Of a stretch of DNA of 64,000 nt, positions 46,380-57,507 are shown piece after piece; the first letter of the stretch is position 1, and each line of letters begins with the position of its first letter. This DNA is from Sabellastarte sp. h YS-2021. Lineage: Eukaryota > Annelida > Polychaeta > Sabellida > Sabellidae. Where the stretch lies: the NCBI GenBank assembly GCA_964017235.1, contig OZ024936.1, forward strand, positions 15,414,496-15,478,495, given 5' to 3'. Under the pieces are notes generated by a model, which was given only the letters and a program-made list of their open reading frames with translations, was not told the DNA's origin and did not search any database. A program made the position numbers and the translations under genes.

Positions 46380-46543
46380 AGAATCCGTAACATGGAGGTT
46401 GGTCTGGACAGGGCCATGGAGATGTGGTTTCTCCACCGAAACGTAGTAATTAAGAATTTTCAGAATCAGTAACATGGAGGAGGGTCCGCACAGGGCCATG
46501 GAGAAATGGTTTCTTCACTGAAACTAAGTAATTAAGAATTAAC
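46380..46543 (+). repeat. 82-bp tandem duplication between pol and the third ORF
   Basis: Two units start AGAATCCGTAACATGGAGG (46380) and AGAATCAGTAACATGGAGG (46462). Each contains CAGGGCCATGGAGA and a small stem-loop made by GGTTTC and GAAAC, and each ends AGTAATTAAGAATT. The units differ at roughly ten positions while keeping the stem. Confidence 0.75.
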
Positions 46544-46629
46544 CTTTGATTTCTATTTCTCAGGCAAGGAATGGAATTTTTACACATTTTTATTGTGTAA
46601 CTGGACTCCTGACAGAGGAATCTAAAAAA

Positions 46630-46656
46630 AAATGTATATATATTGATCTTTGCAGG
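46630..46656 (+). promoter_or_regulatory. Splice-acceptor-like site before the zinc-finger ORF
   Basis: TATATATTGATCTTTGCAG followed by one G and the ATG at 46657. A pyrimidine-containing stretch plus CAG immediately before the start codon is what a spliced subgenomic mRNA would need, as known for envelope genes of retrovirus-like elements. The pyrimidine tract is modest and no donor has been assigned. Confidence 0.35.
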
Positions 46657-47763
46657 ATGCCTAGGAGAGAACTATCAAAACCTGCTGTCTGTGACATTTG
46701 TCAAGCAAGCTTTGCTAGCCGGTCCAGCATGAAAAGGCATAAAAGGGAGAAACATGGCGACAGGCGATTTGAATGCCCTGTGTGCAGGATGGTGTGCCGG
46801 AAACGGCTAGATGCACTACTGGATGAACATATCAGAGTTAAGCATCCACAAAATTTCCACTATTATGATGCTAACAGGAACCTCATTGGATCAGTAACTG
46901 ACAGGCACCCCAAGGATTCTGATAAAGAAAATACCAGGGTATTGGTACCCTTACAGCAGCCTTCAAATGTAACCCCACTGAGGATGTCACCGTCCTTAGC
47001 CAGGCGGTGTGAGGAAATTCTGGAGGGGGTTGATCTGTTTGAAGGATCGGAAGGATATGAGCCTATGAATCTGGATGGGACATTTCCAGAACTAGACAGT
47101 GTGTACCACCCAACCCCTGTACTGGCTGCAACCAATACCAGACCCACACAGGTTCATCAGGAACAGATGGAAACCTGCCCCATACCACCCATATCACCCC
47201 TGAAGGAAACCAGAAAGGTCAACCATCCAATCTCTGTTCCAGCTGTAACAAAAGCACAACCAATAAAGGCTATTCAGGAAAAGATAGAAACCTGTGCCAC
47301 ATCATTATCATCACCTGTGAAGGAAACTAGAAGGGTCTTTGTTAAGAAACCCAGGCAGATCCCCCTGGAAAGGCAGCCAGGGTACAAGTCGGTGGATCCA
47401 AGGAACTTCCAGAAGCAAGTAATGAAAATAGACTTTGGGGAATCCCAGATAAGATGCAGAAATGGGATACAATTTCCCGTTGTCGAAATTACGGAAACCC
47501 TGGAAGCCAGAAAAATTAAAATTAACTGCTATAAGTGCTACCATGAGGCTGAGGTACCTAAAGCAGTGAAGGCTCCCACAAATGATGCATGCATTGGCAC
47601 AAGCGACTTCATTTCTGAGGATGAACTGGCTGCAGGTGTTCTCACTGGGGTGTTGAAACAAAAGAGGACACTTAGTGAAACCAGTAGTTGCAGCAGTAGC
47701 AGCAGCAGTTGTAGTAGCAGTAGTAGTAGTACAAACAATGACAGTTTCATCAGTCTCGACTAG
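46657..47763 (+). CDS. Third ORF of the Gypsy element: two C2H2 zinc fingers
   Basis: 368 codons from ATG 46657 to TAG, on the same strand as pol and inside the LTRs, in the place where some Gypsy relatives carry env. Finger 1: C12-X2-C15-X12-H28-X4-H33 (CDICQASFASRSSMKRHK). Finger 2: C40-X2-C43-X14-H58-X4-H63. A Pro/Thr-rich middle (residues ~85-225) contains two related blocks (ETCPIPPISPLKETRKV and ETCATSLSSPVKETRRV). A conserved-looking domain with a CYKC pair (residues 291-294) and a poly-Ser tail follow. There is no signal peptide and no membrane segment, so it is not an envelope protein. A nuclear DNA- or RNA-binding role is inferred. The frame is intact. Confidence 0.8.
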   Translation: MPRRELSKPAVCDICQASFASRSSMKRHKREKHGDRRFECPVCRMVCRKRLDALLDEHIRVKHPQNFHYYDANRNLIGSVTDRHPKDSDKENTRVLVPLQQPSNVTPLRMSPSLARRCEEILEGVDLFEGSEGYEPMNLDGTFPELDSVYHPTPVLAATNTRPTQVHQEQMETCPIPPISPLKETRKVNHPISVPAVTKAQPIKAIQEKIETCATSLSSPVKETRRVFVKKPRQIPLERQPGYKSVDPRNFQKQVMKIDFGESQIRCRNGIQFPVVEITETLEARKIKINCYKCYHEAEVPKAVKAPTNDACIGTSDFISEDELAAGVLTGVLKQKRTLSETSSCSSSSSSCSSSSSSTNNDSFISLD

Positions 47764-47921
47764 AACTTTAATTATTACCTGTTCATGCTATTCTTACTTG
47801 TACCTGTTTTCATAATGTATCTTGTGTAAGATTCACAGTTTCATTATATATCTGTACTGATTTCAGTTTTGTTTGTTGATTGGGAATGCGCGGGACGCTA
47901 CATTCCGAAAGTAGGGGGTAT

Positions 47922-50080
47922 TGTAATAAATAATGATGGCCGAATTCACGGACCCTAATTTCTTATATTATCGCCCATTGAACTCGTTATTTAACGCTAA
48001 ATACTTGCAATACTTACAAAATTTGGGGGTTAAAGTGATTGGGTATCAGTATCCATGTTTTGGCATAGTTAGTTTTCCGTATTACCACGTTATTTTAACA
48101 TGATTGATTCTTATTTTATTTTGACAGAAGTTTAAGTGTGGTGGGAACTCATCACTACTGTTGTTGTATTATCATGTAAGATATAGTTCCCAAGGATTTT
48201 TATTAGTTTTATTGGGATATTTGAATATTTTAGCTGGAAATAATATTGATAATTCAGGACATTTTATTTTAGGCCAGGAATTTAATTATTGAGTTTAGTA
48301 ATGTGAGTTTTGTAAATGTTTTATATGTGGACCCATTGAGCATGTCAGGAAGTGGGTCAGGCGTAGGGATTTAGGAATATGTAATTTTTAGAGGTCAGAG
48401 CACTTGCAAATAGTTCTTTGTAAATGGTGTTTTAATTATGTATTTTAGGGTTACTTTTTATTTAAAAAGTACTGATTTAAGAATATATTGTTGATTTAAA
48501 GTAATTTATTTGTTTAGTGACTCATTTATGCATGTTTTAGAAATGATTTATAGTTATGCTCCACTGAGCATGTCAGCCTTTTCACGGCGTAGTAATTTAT
48601 GAATAAGTGTATAAATATACCTTGTCCTGAATTGAAGGGGGGTTCCCTTGCTAAAAGTGAACCTGTTAGGAAGGAACTCAGAGAAAATACTTGTTATTGC
48701 TCAACCAAGGAAATTATTCTCCAGGAGGATATATATACTGAAAAGTATGATTATTTATAATACATAGGTAACTGGAATAGAAATTTTAGCCATGGTGACC
48801 TGATAAGACTTTAACTTATTTTTAATTCCCCTTGTCCCCCTTCTTTTGTCCCCCTTGTTTTGGTTCTCCCCCTTAATTGTTCCCCCTGGTACCTGTTCTC
48901 CATGTCCCCCTTGTTGTGGAAAGTTTAGAGAAATATCTGACTAATTTTTGAATTGAAGCTAAAGTTATTGTGAAGTAGAAGGATAAATTGTATAAAGGTA
49001 TTTAATTGATTATTTTTAAATAGGGATTTCAATTTTATTATAAAACCCCCAGGCTATAAATATAATTTTAATGTTTTTGTTTTGACATGCTCCTTTGTTG
49101 GTAAACACCCAGGTCAAAAGTCAAGGATAGTGTAAATTTATTCAACAGAGTAGGAGTGTCAGTTTCATATCCAGTAGTACAATCTTATTTATGGGTGTAG
49201 CTTCTTTGCATGAATACCCTTTTATTTATTGTCTTTAGATGTCAGCATGTAGTTTTCCTTGCACTGTAGTTGGCTATATTTCTTTAATTTATTGCTGCTT
49301 TTAGATGTTTTGTATAGCCTGACTTTTATATGTCAATTAATTCACTACTATGTAGTTGTATAGAGTTAGTTGTTGGTTTCTTACTCCTTTTATGCACTTT
49401 TAATATTTTTAATAAATTTCCTGTTACTAATTACACTAATCTTTCCCTTTCATATTAGCTGCATGCTGCCTGTCCTGCTGTAATTTTCTTTCTAGTTGTC
49501 ATCTCTAACTTTTAGGATTGAACCAAGAGAAATTTTCCAGGCTTGATACTTTTGAGGCATATAGTGAGGTCAGCACCAGGACCTTGGTGCTCACCGTTTT
49601 AACACTAGATTATGCTGAGGTACCAGTGAGCCGTTGATTATGTTTGAAGCACAAAAGTTAATTTATACCGTTGAGGCATAGTGATGTCTGCGCTGTGAAA
49701 GCAGCCCAGGTGTATACATTACTGATAAATATGCTGAGGTAGATGTTCATGTTCTCAGTATATGGCACTAATTGAGGCACAGTTAGGTCTGCACTAAATA
49801 CCGGTACATTGTGCACACCATTTGAACACTGGGATATGCCGAGTTGCCTGAAAGAGAATGTCAGAATTTAAGAAATAACATTTATTATACTCTTAAGCTT
49901 TTGTGACAAGAGATTTAATAATTTTGGGCTGTCTTCCATTGGTCATTTGGCACGTTGGTTACACCTGTAGGGCCTAGTATGGTAAATTGGCCTGGTCCTA
50001 AGTATTTTAAGTAAATCATAATCTGTCCTAATACTATCTTATCTGATCTAGGGTCTTCATCTGAGGTCTGGCCCGTTACA
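47922..50080 (+). repeat. 3' LTR of the Gypsy element (2159 bp)
   Basis: Near-identical to the 5' LTR (about 19 differences by eye, one of them a single-base length difference), preceded by a purine-rich tract (47907-47918) and followed by CTAT. It must carry the polyadenylation signal; AATAAA occurs near the start (47926-47931). Confidence 0.95.
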
Positions 50081-50084
50081 CTAT

Positions 50085-53000
50085 TTTGTATGTATTAGTG
50101 GGCTCAGGGTTCAATGAAAAACTGGGTCTGTATAAGATAAAATATGCAAAATTGATATTCTCCAAGGTTGATGTACACATATGTGGGAGGATTAAATTTG
50201 AACAATCTATTTCCAGAAATGGATATGTTTCCAAAAATTTGTTTTAAATCAAATAGCAAGAAATAATGATATTTCTGGAAATGTAGAAATGCAAATCTAT
50301 TGAACAGGAATACTAGGAACAGGAAAACAAAACTTTGAACATATTTCTAGCACAAGAGATGTTGGATGAAAATTCCACTTAAACAGAAATATACACTCAG
50401 TATTCACATATTTAGAAATTTATAATAATAAATCCTGCAGCTCTTATTTTGCCTAAATAGAAGAAATATAAATTTCTAAAAAATTTTAACATTGAAAGTT
50501 TATTTGATTTTGTGTTAGCTGTTTTATTGATATTCACTTTTTAGGAATGCATATTTAAAATGTTTTGCAATCAAACTTTTAAGAAAATGCCTATGTCTTT
50601 GAACTATTTGAAAAAATATATATATGTACTCAAAGGTTTATAATATATGTAACATTGGAAAGCCATTTCAACACCGTTTCTGCTCATTTTCCTTGCATTA
50701 ATATCATCCATGAGTAAGAAAATAAAATATTTGGAAGTTAAGTCTTGTTTCAAAAGTACATACATGTCTGTTGTATACAAAACATTTCATCTAATAACTT
50801 AGCATACACGCAGTGATATTCACTAATCTAAATGGAAAAATATGTCTGTTATCAATTGCTTTCAAGATATCGTAATTTTATGGAGTACTTACCCATGAAC
50901 ATTTAATGTTTTTCTAACATCTAATTTCTCTTTTTCTTAATACTTTTTTCAAACTTACTAGTCAAAACTCCTCTTTTTTTCAAATAAAAGTACATAAAAC
51001 CTTAACTTTTTCCCACAGTAATTTCTTTTAAATGTTATACTTGAAAACCAACTGTACAGGTTTGATATTGCACACTTTTACAATTCTGCTTCAAATGCAC
51101 AGTTATTATGGGACTTAAAATTTCTAAAGCTTTTACTCAGCACTTTACATCTGCTCTGAAAAGAAATGTGTTCAAAAATTGGAGAGGAATTGCAAACCAG
51201 ACATTTCCAAAAATACTTCACAATTAACCCGCCCTGTGACTAATTAATTTGTAAAATGGCATGCACTGTCTGTGTGATAATAAAGCCTTTAAAACCTTGG
51301 ATGAAAATTGTCTCTTCCAAATATGTAAATTTTGGTGTTTCTCCTGTTGTTTTGAATGAACACCAAAATCAGGGTAAAACACCGTTTATTGAAAAATGTC
51401 TATTAGGCAGTGCTATCCAAATCCTGTTATTCTAAATTTTAAAGAAGTGACATGAGGCTGCTATGTTACATAAAGTATTCAGTCCTATATTTGCCAGTAT
51501 TAATAGGACTGTGTGCAGATTACACAAGTGTAGCTCTAGCTAATGCACTAGCAGAAAGGTTTAATTTGTAGTAGCCTTGAAGACAGACACTGGATTTGCA
51601 TAAGATCTCAATTTGTTTTTATAAATATACGAGTTGTTACAGAGTTTTATCAGTTAGCTTTAACTCAAACTATATTTCTATTTATGTTTTGTCTACCACT
51701 GCAACCCTACGAACTAGCCTAAGAATACAGAGGAGGTGGCTCAAGTCAAAGTTCACGCTGATACAGATTTACAGTTCTCTATAGGATACTATCCCATGTG
51801 GCAGAATAAAGACGTTTATCAGAGAAGTTGATTATCCTTTCCTGGGCCCTTGTCTTAAGGTTAGGGGGATGTAAGTCGCAAGAACACTTAGATGGTACTT
51901 GCACAATAGATATATTTTAAATAGTACCTTGAGTCCTGTGGTACAAGGGGATACTGCACTGAATAAAAATATACAAATGGAAATTAATGACTAACATTAG
52001 GTAACGTTAGGTCAATCTCAATTTAAGAAAAAAATATTCAGCTGAGAAAATAATATATGATTTCATGCAAATATGTTGGCTATTGTTTCAATACCTTTCC
52101 TGAAAATAGGAAAACTTCCAGAATGACATATAAAGAAAAAAAGATATTACAAATGAAAATAACAATATTATACGACTGTGTAGCATGAGTATTACATTGT
52201 TTATCTTGACGAGTGATATATTTTTTCTGTGTATGTCTGATGAGGATGTTTTACTTTTATTATCCACCATTTTGTACGATTTATGAGTTAAATAAAGTTA
52301 ATATTGAATGAGAGAATGTGAAAGGGCTGTCCAACAGCATGGGGAACAGTGAAAATAAAAACTTCAATCTTTAACTTGCTGTATCTGAATCATTTAAGTC
52401 TGGAGTTTTATGCAACCACATAGAGAGGTTACATACTATGTTTTTTGCCTCCTCTAACATTAAAGATTGCTTTATGACGTCACAAACTGTTTGCGTGAAA
52501 CATCATCTGTAGACAGAACTATGGTAGAAATTTGCATTTTATACTCAAGTGAAGCCTGAGTTACGTACATAGGTCTCCATTAAAGTTCTTTATAAATTAT
52601 CTATGTTGCATGTAACTGAATGTATGTCTGAGGAAATATGGGTAGAGTAATTTATATCGCTCAATATACAGTAACCTTCCAAGGTAAACTGACAAGTAAA
52701 AAAAGTATACGCAATTATTATAATATACAATTAATTATATGTTCTAATTACCACAGTCAAGCATGCTATGGACTAAAATAAAAATGATAATGGCTGTTAG
52801 ATTAAAATCATGCAAGACACCTTATTATAATTGTACTTTCACGATTGTTGAGTCATTGCTAATAAAATATATTTAAATCAATAATCGCTTATTATGAATG
52901 TTACTACTGAGTATCTTAAATTAAATATGCTATATTCTTCATTTTAAATAGTAAAGAAAGTGTAGTACCATACCAGTAAACATTCCACAGATAAGAATGA

Positions 53001-53229
53001 ACAATAAGGATAAAAATCACATAAATATTGATCAAATCCTAGACTTGTATTACCAAGTATTGTTTAATTTGGCCACTTTATCTTTAGATGTGGCTGTTCA
53101 ATATTTGTATTTTCAGATGTTTGGTGTTGAGTTTACAGTTAAATTACATACACATAACAAGGATGCTTTTACAGGATGAAAACGAAATAGCTTAACAGTT
53201 TAATTGTCTACAGTCACACATTTTACAAG
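50085..53229. other. AT-rich non-coding with one dispersed repeat copy
   Basis: No gene seen in 3.1 kb. A copy of repeat family D lies at about 51425-51555: CAGTCCTATATTTGCCAGTA, GGACTGTGTGCAGATTACAC and AGTGTAGCTCTAGCTAATG. Similar copies lie near 57165-57275 and 62220-62310. Confidence 0.45.
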
Positions 53230-53242
53230 GATCCAAGTGTAT

Positions 53243-53466
53243 TTATTTATTGATTTGGGGTTTTATGCTGCTTTCAACACTTTACAGGTCATTTCAAGAC
53301 GGGTAGTTTTATGGGCAGAGGAAACCAGTACATACAGTTCATCAAGGTTCTGTACTGTAAACTGCTGATCAACGGCAAGCAACTACCAGCTTTCCAACTT
53401 GAGGAAGAGCCCTGAACCAAACCCCGGCCTCAGAGGTGGGAGGTGAGAGTGCTACCACTCTGCCGT
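53243..53466 (-). mobile_element. tRNA-derived SINE, family 1, full copy with perfect target duplication
   Basis: Minus-strand SINE flanked by exact 13-bp duplications GATCCAAGTGTAT (53230-53242 and 53467-53479). Head ACGGCAGAGTGGTAGCACTC, loop CCTCCCACCTCTGAGGC, B box GGTTTGGTTCAGGGCTC-like, body TTTACAGTACAGAACCTTGA, GAACTGTATGTACTGGTTTC, and tail ATAAAACCCCAAATCAATAAA. The intact duplication suggests it is the youngest SINE here. Confidence 0.9.
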
Positions 53467-53479
53467 GATCCAAGTGTAT

Positions 53480-54140
53480 ACTTCTGTAAACTGTGCGATT
53501 TTATTTTGTTCATGGTTGATCATTTTGCAGTTGCGTCCCATCTACTTCTTGTAGCCTTTATATCATCAATAATAGTGTACTAAACATAATTTTTATTCAT
53601 AATATACCATATTATCTGTGGGTCAATAGTAATAATGGTAATAATAATAACGATAATTTCAAGTAATATCTATGTGGTCTTGATAGAGTGTGGTCAGGCG
53701 CAACAAAAAAATTAAATTAGAAAAAAAGGAAAAACTATAGCAAACAGTAAAATTCAAAGAAAAATTTTTCTAAGGTATAAAAATGATGATCACAGGATGG
53801 GTGATCTAAATCCAAAAAGCTGTTAAGTGTATGATTGGCTAAAGTACTACGTAGGTCAAGGACGGTGATTTTATATTTATGGAGAACAAGTTCAACAGAA
53901 CCTGCACAATCATTTCAGCATGTGTCAAGTTTTTTAAATGTCAAATAAACCTTCTCCCTTAAGCTCTGATTCTCTAAAATAAGTGTAAAGAAAAAGGTAA
54001 TATTGCTTTACCGGGCAGCACTCTTTTAATGATGCACTATAAACATACCAGGTCTATGGAACAATAAGAACAAGGTCATGAAGCCATATTCAAATACATG
54101 CTGATAGGACTGAAGAGTGTTTACAGGCATTCAGGCCTTA
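53480..54140. repeat. Repeat family B copy and non-coding
   Basis: CGTCCCATCTACTTCTTGTAG (split at about 53535-53556) and TATATCATCAATAATAGTG match the family B copies near 30-33 kb. TACGTAGGTCAAGGACGG (~53849-53866) is also shared with the copy near 31888. No gene. Confidence 0.4.
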
Positions 54141-56300
54141 TACTAAGTTTTAAGTTTATTTAGCTAGAGTTGAGTATTCTACATACGAGTGGAATTTGGT
54201 GGTTGATTAAAATCACCCATATATTTAATATTTCACAGGCATTATAACATAGACTTTGATTTCACAGTGTTATGTTTTGGGACAATGTTTCCTGAATGTT
54301 GCTGCTAAATATCGTACTTTTAAGAAATATTTTTAATAATTCCCAGTTTAAAAAACTATAGCCAAGTATTCTGCACATAACAGCAAACAATTTGGTGGTT
54401 GTTTTTTTCAAAAAAGTGAGCAAAATCTTAAGCATTTTACAGGGATTTAAACACAGCCATTGACTTCCCAGTGTTATTTAATTAACTATTTTTTCTGTGA
54501 ATGTTGCTGTGGAAATAAAGTCTTGAGTTTTGTGATTTATTACCCTAGATAATTCCCGGCGAATAATGGACTCACGCTAGGATTATAAATCACAAAACTG
54601 AAGACTTTATTTCTATTGTAAAGACCAGTTTCATTTAATAATCCAAAAATATTATTGTAAATATGTTTCTATACACACCTATTTTGTCTGTATCGTTTGG
54701 TTCTCTATTATCGGCGATCGTCCAGTTATTGCCTCAGATAAATTTAAGCAAAAATATGCGCACTGCATTGTTTTGTGTAGTCTGCGCACTTCCGGTCTTT
54801 ATAATGCTCAATATACTATTTTTTATGTATCTTATGCCTAGTTTCCTATTTAGTTAGCTGTAGATGAACATTTCACAAATAATAAGATACAAAATGAGGG
54901 ACAGCTGACAAGACTTTTATAAATACATTTTGATGAAATTATCAGGAATATATTGACAGTAGCACAAAGAATAGAAGGTTCATTTTTGGCAATTATCCAG
55001 ATCACTGTCTGGACCTGGACAAAGGTGTGTGTTCACCCAGTACTCTTGTTTGTTGAGGTGATATTTCCGTGGATAATACTGCTAATTACTTCAATTGGGA
55101 GACATATTGTACTTAGTATCAAGCTGAACTATCTATAAAGAGATGTTCTCTACATATATATAGGAACCATTTGGTGTTTGTCTTGTTAAAATCCACCAAA
55201 TATTTAGTTTACAGTGATTCTAGTATAGGGTTTCATTTCTCCAAGTTATTTAATTAATCATCTGCTTCTCAGTATGTTAATTTTAAGATGTTTTGTACCT
55301 GGTTTACAATTAAATTAACTATAGACAAGCATTATACAGATTACAAACAACAACTTCACGGAGGTCTCATAAGAATAACCCAAATACTTAACATTTGATA
55401 GGCATAAAAACCCAGTCTTTAATTTCCCAGTTTTATTTCATTTGGTGTTTTTATGTGGGTGTTTCTGTTAAATATCTTAAATTATAACATACCTTACATT
55501 TATTTTCCAGCTAACATAAGCATAAGATCATTGTTGACATAATAAGGGATTTTAAGTGGCCGTATCACCAAAAATTCACTCGAATATTGATTATTTTACA
55601 GGGATGGAAACATGGTCTTCATTTCATTTCATGGATTGTGTTGCTCAATATCTTTCTTAATTATTTCATTAGGTTAATTTTGCCATTACTGCAGTGTGTA
55701 ATCTCCTGTTGAATAGCTACAGGCGAGCATTCTACATTTGGTGGTGATCTGATGAAACTCACCCAAGTGTGGAATATTTAACAGACATTGAAACCTAGGC
55801 TTTTGATTTTTATTAACAAACAATTCTGTGTATGTCTTAATGAAATCACCCAATTATTGAGTATTTAACAGGGATCTGCCAATGTTATTTAATTGGGCAA
55901 GACCAGTTTGGTGGATGTCTGATAAAACTCACCCAAGTATTGAGTATTTTACAGACTTTGAGTTACCAGTGGAGTATAATTGGGCAATTTTTTTCTATAA
56001 ATATTACAGTTCAATATCTTAATTTTAAGACATCCTAAGCTTTGGTTGTAGTTAAAAATAACTACACTGGGATATTGTAAACAAAATAAGAAACACTTTG
56101 GTGTCGATGTTACTTATTAATTTTAAGGTATGTTGTTTAAAGTTTCCAGTTTAGTTAGCTACAGACAAGCATTTGCAATAGTGAACATTTTGGCGGTTGT
56201 CTAATTAAAATCACACAAATATTAACCATTTGATGTGGTTTTTATCCTAGCCTTGGATTTTATACTATTATTTAAGGACAATTGTGGCTTTTGTCAGAAC
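54140..56300 (+). repeat. Degenerate ~190-bp tandem array (family A), about ten units
   Basis: Landmark TTTGGTGGTTG or a variant occurs near 54195, 54391, 55170, 55355, 55540, 55737, 55910, 56097 and 56187, mostly 173-196 bp apart. Each unit reads roughly: AGTTAGCTACAGACAAGCAT, a TTTGGTGG block, AAAATCACCCAAATATTGAG, TTTTACAGGGATT, TTTGATTTCCCAGTGTTATT and CAATATCTTAATTTTAAGA. Units are strongly diverged, so the array is old. It is interrupted at 54512-54830 by a hairpin and unrelated sequence. Confidence 0.7.
54512..54613. repeat. 29-bp inverted repeat (hairpin, 28 of 29 pairing)
   Basis: The left arm starts GAAATAAAGTCTTGAGTTTT (54512-54540). The right arm ends AACTGAAGACTTTATTTC (54585-54613). 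The 44-nt loop contains CCCTAG and CTAGG near its ends, extending the symmetry. It lies within the family A array and could be a very short MITE. Confidence 0.75.
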
Positions 56301-57430
56301 ACATATGTACTGCCCACTGAAAACCAGATTTTCTTAATATAAATGTTTGAAAGTCTTTCTGTCTGTGTGTAAACTGAGTTGTTGTACGTGTTTCTGTCTC
56401 TTGCAGATTATATGTGGGTGATATAAAAATAGCAATTTATTTAGTAAAATCTATGGCTGTTTGACCTGCATGTAGATTATGTGTGCTGTGTTGAGAAATA
56501 AATAAAAGAAATGTAAAATTCATTTCCCCTGACTTTTATAAAGCCTTGCAGTTTCTGCTTTTTAATTGAATTATTTCTTTCAACCAAAACATGTTTTTCT
56601 AAGAAATATTTCTCAGTATTAACTGAAATAGTTATTTCAAGAGGAGAACTAGTCACAGCTAGTACACAGACTACGTAAATATGAATATTATTTAACTGGG
56701 GAGTCATTTTAGAATGTTACGCATCAATATACTGTTTATGATATGACAAAGTCTTATTAAAAATGTAATATTGAATGAAAGTTTTATAAAATGTTATGGA
56801 TAGCCCTTTCTTACTTCAGCTATGCAAATTACAAAAATCTGAGAAATGAGGGATCAACTTCTTGCTTCAATAAAGACAGTTTCAAGGATGACTCCCTGTC
56901 ATTTCGCAGGTCTTAATATAAAGCAGGAAGATGAAGTTATTTTCAAACTTTAGTGAAATTCTTATTGTTGACAGTATTTAGTAGCGATTGTCCTTAATTG
57001 TTCATCTTTTCCATCTATTTTGATGTTCAATGTCTTATACATAACATATCTCATACTTGGTTTATATTCGGGCAATTTCATGCAATTTTCTGTATCACAC
57101 AACTTTAGAAACACCTTATATTAGACTGTTGAGTGATTCCAATTATTTACTGTTATTTTAAACTTATAAGACCTGAGGTTGTCTTGCTTTTGTTTCAGTG
57201 TTTTGCTCTATAGTTACCAGGACTGTTTGGATTGTGGAGATATTACACACTTGTAGCTCTACATAATGTACATAATAATACAAAATGTCATTTTATTTGA
57301 TCATGTGGTGAAAATAATCGGTATTTGTGATGAGTTGCAGTCTTTACTGTAACAGTCATTTTTCCATGCCACAAGGAAGTAGCAGAATGACAAGACAGAG
57401 TTGATTGGGAAAATCTATTTTATTAATGTC
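56301..57430. other. Non-coding with a family D repeat copy
   Basis: A family D copy at about 57165-57275 (GGACTGTTTGGATTGTGG, ATTACACACTTGTAGCTCTA). The 76-codon frame at 56477-56707 (minus) is unremarkable. No gene. Confidence 0.4.
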
Positions 57431-57507
57431 TATCACATTAAATTTACCTGTATTTACAAAAAAGAATAGTAAGACAAGGGTAACAGACGCCCCCAGCCCA
57501 AACAGCA

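Larger units (their letters stand above)
39175..50084 (+). mobile_element. Ty3/Gypsy LTR retrotransposon with additional zinc-finger ORF, young
   Basis: Element of 10.9 kb bounded by 4-bp target duplications CTAT (39175-39178 and 50081-50084). LTRs start TGTAAT and end GTTACA. Order: 5' LTR, primer site, gag, protease, reverse transcriptase, RNase H, integrase with an acidic tail, an 82-bp tandem repeat, the zinc-finger ORF, a purine-rich tract (GAAAGTAGGGGG, 47907-47918), 3' LTR. RT-RNase H-integrase order is that of Ty3/Gypsy, and a GPY/F module without an obvious chromodomain argues against chromoviruses. By eye the two LTRs differ at about 19 of 2160 positions, so insertion is recent. The element looks nearly whole, with about three breaks in gag-pol. 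Confidence 0.95.

Noticed and set aside
46546-46656. Upstream extension of the zinc-finger ORF
   Set aside because: The frame is open but begins at a TTG, reads across the end of the 82-bp repeat and lacks an ATG; the ATG at 46657 fits the first zinc finger.
54140-56300. CRISPR-like or protein-repeat array
   Set aside because: Units are ~190 bp, diverged and eukaryotic, with no short identical repeats and spacers; a decayed satellite fits better.
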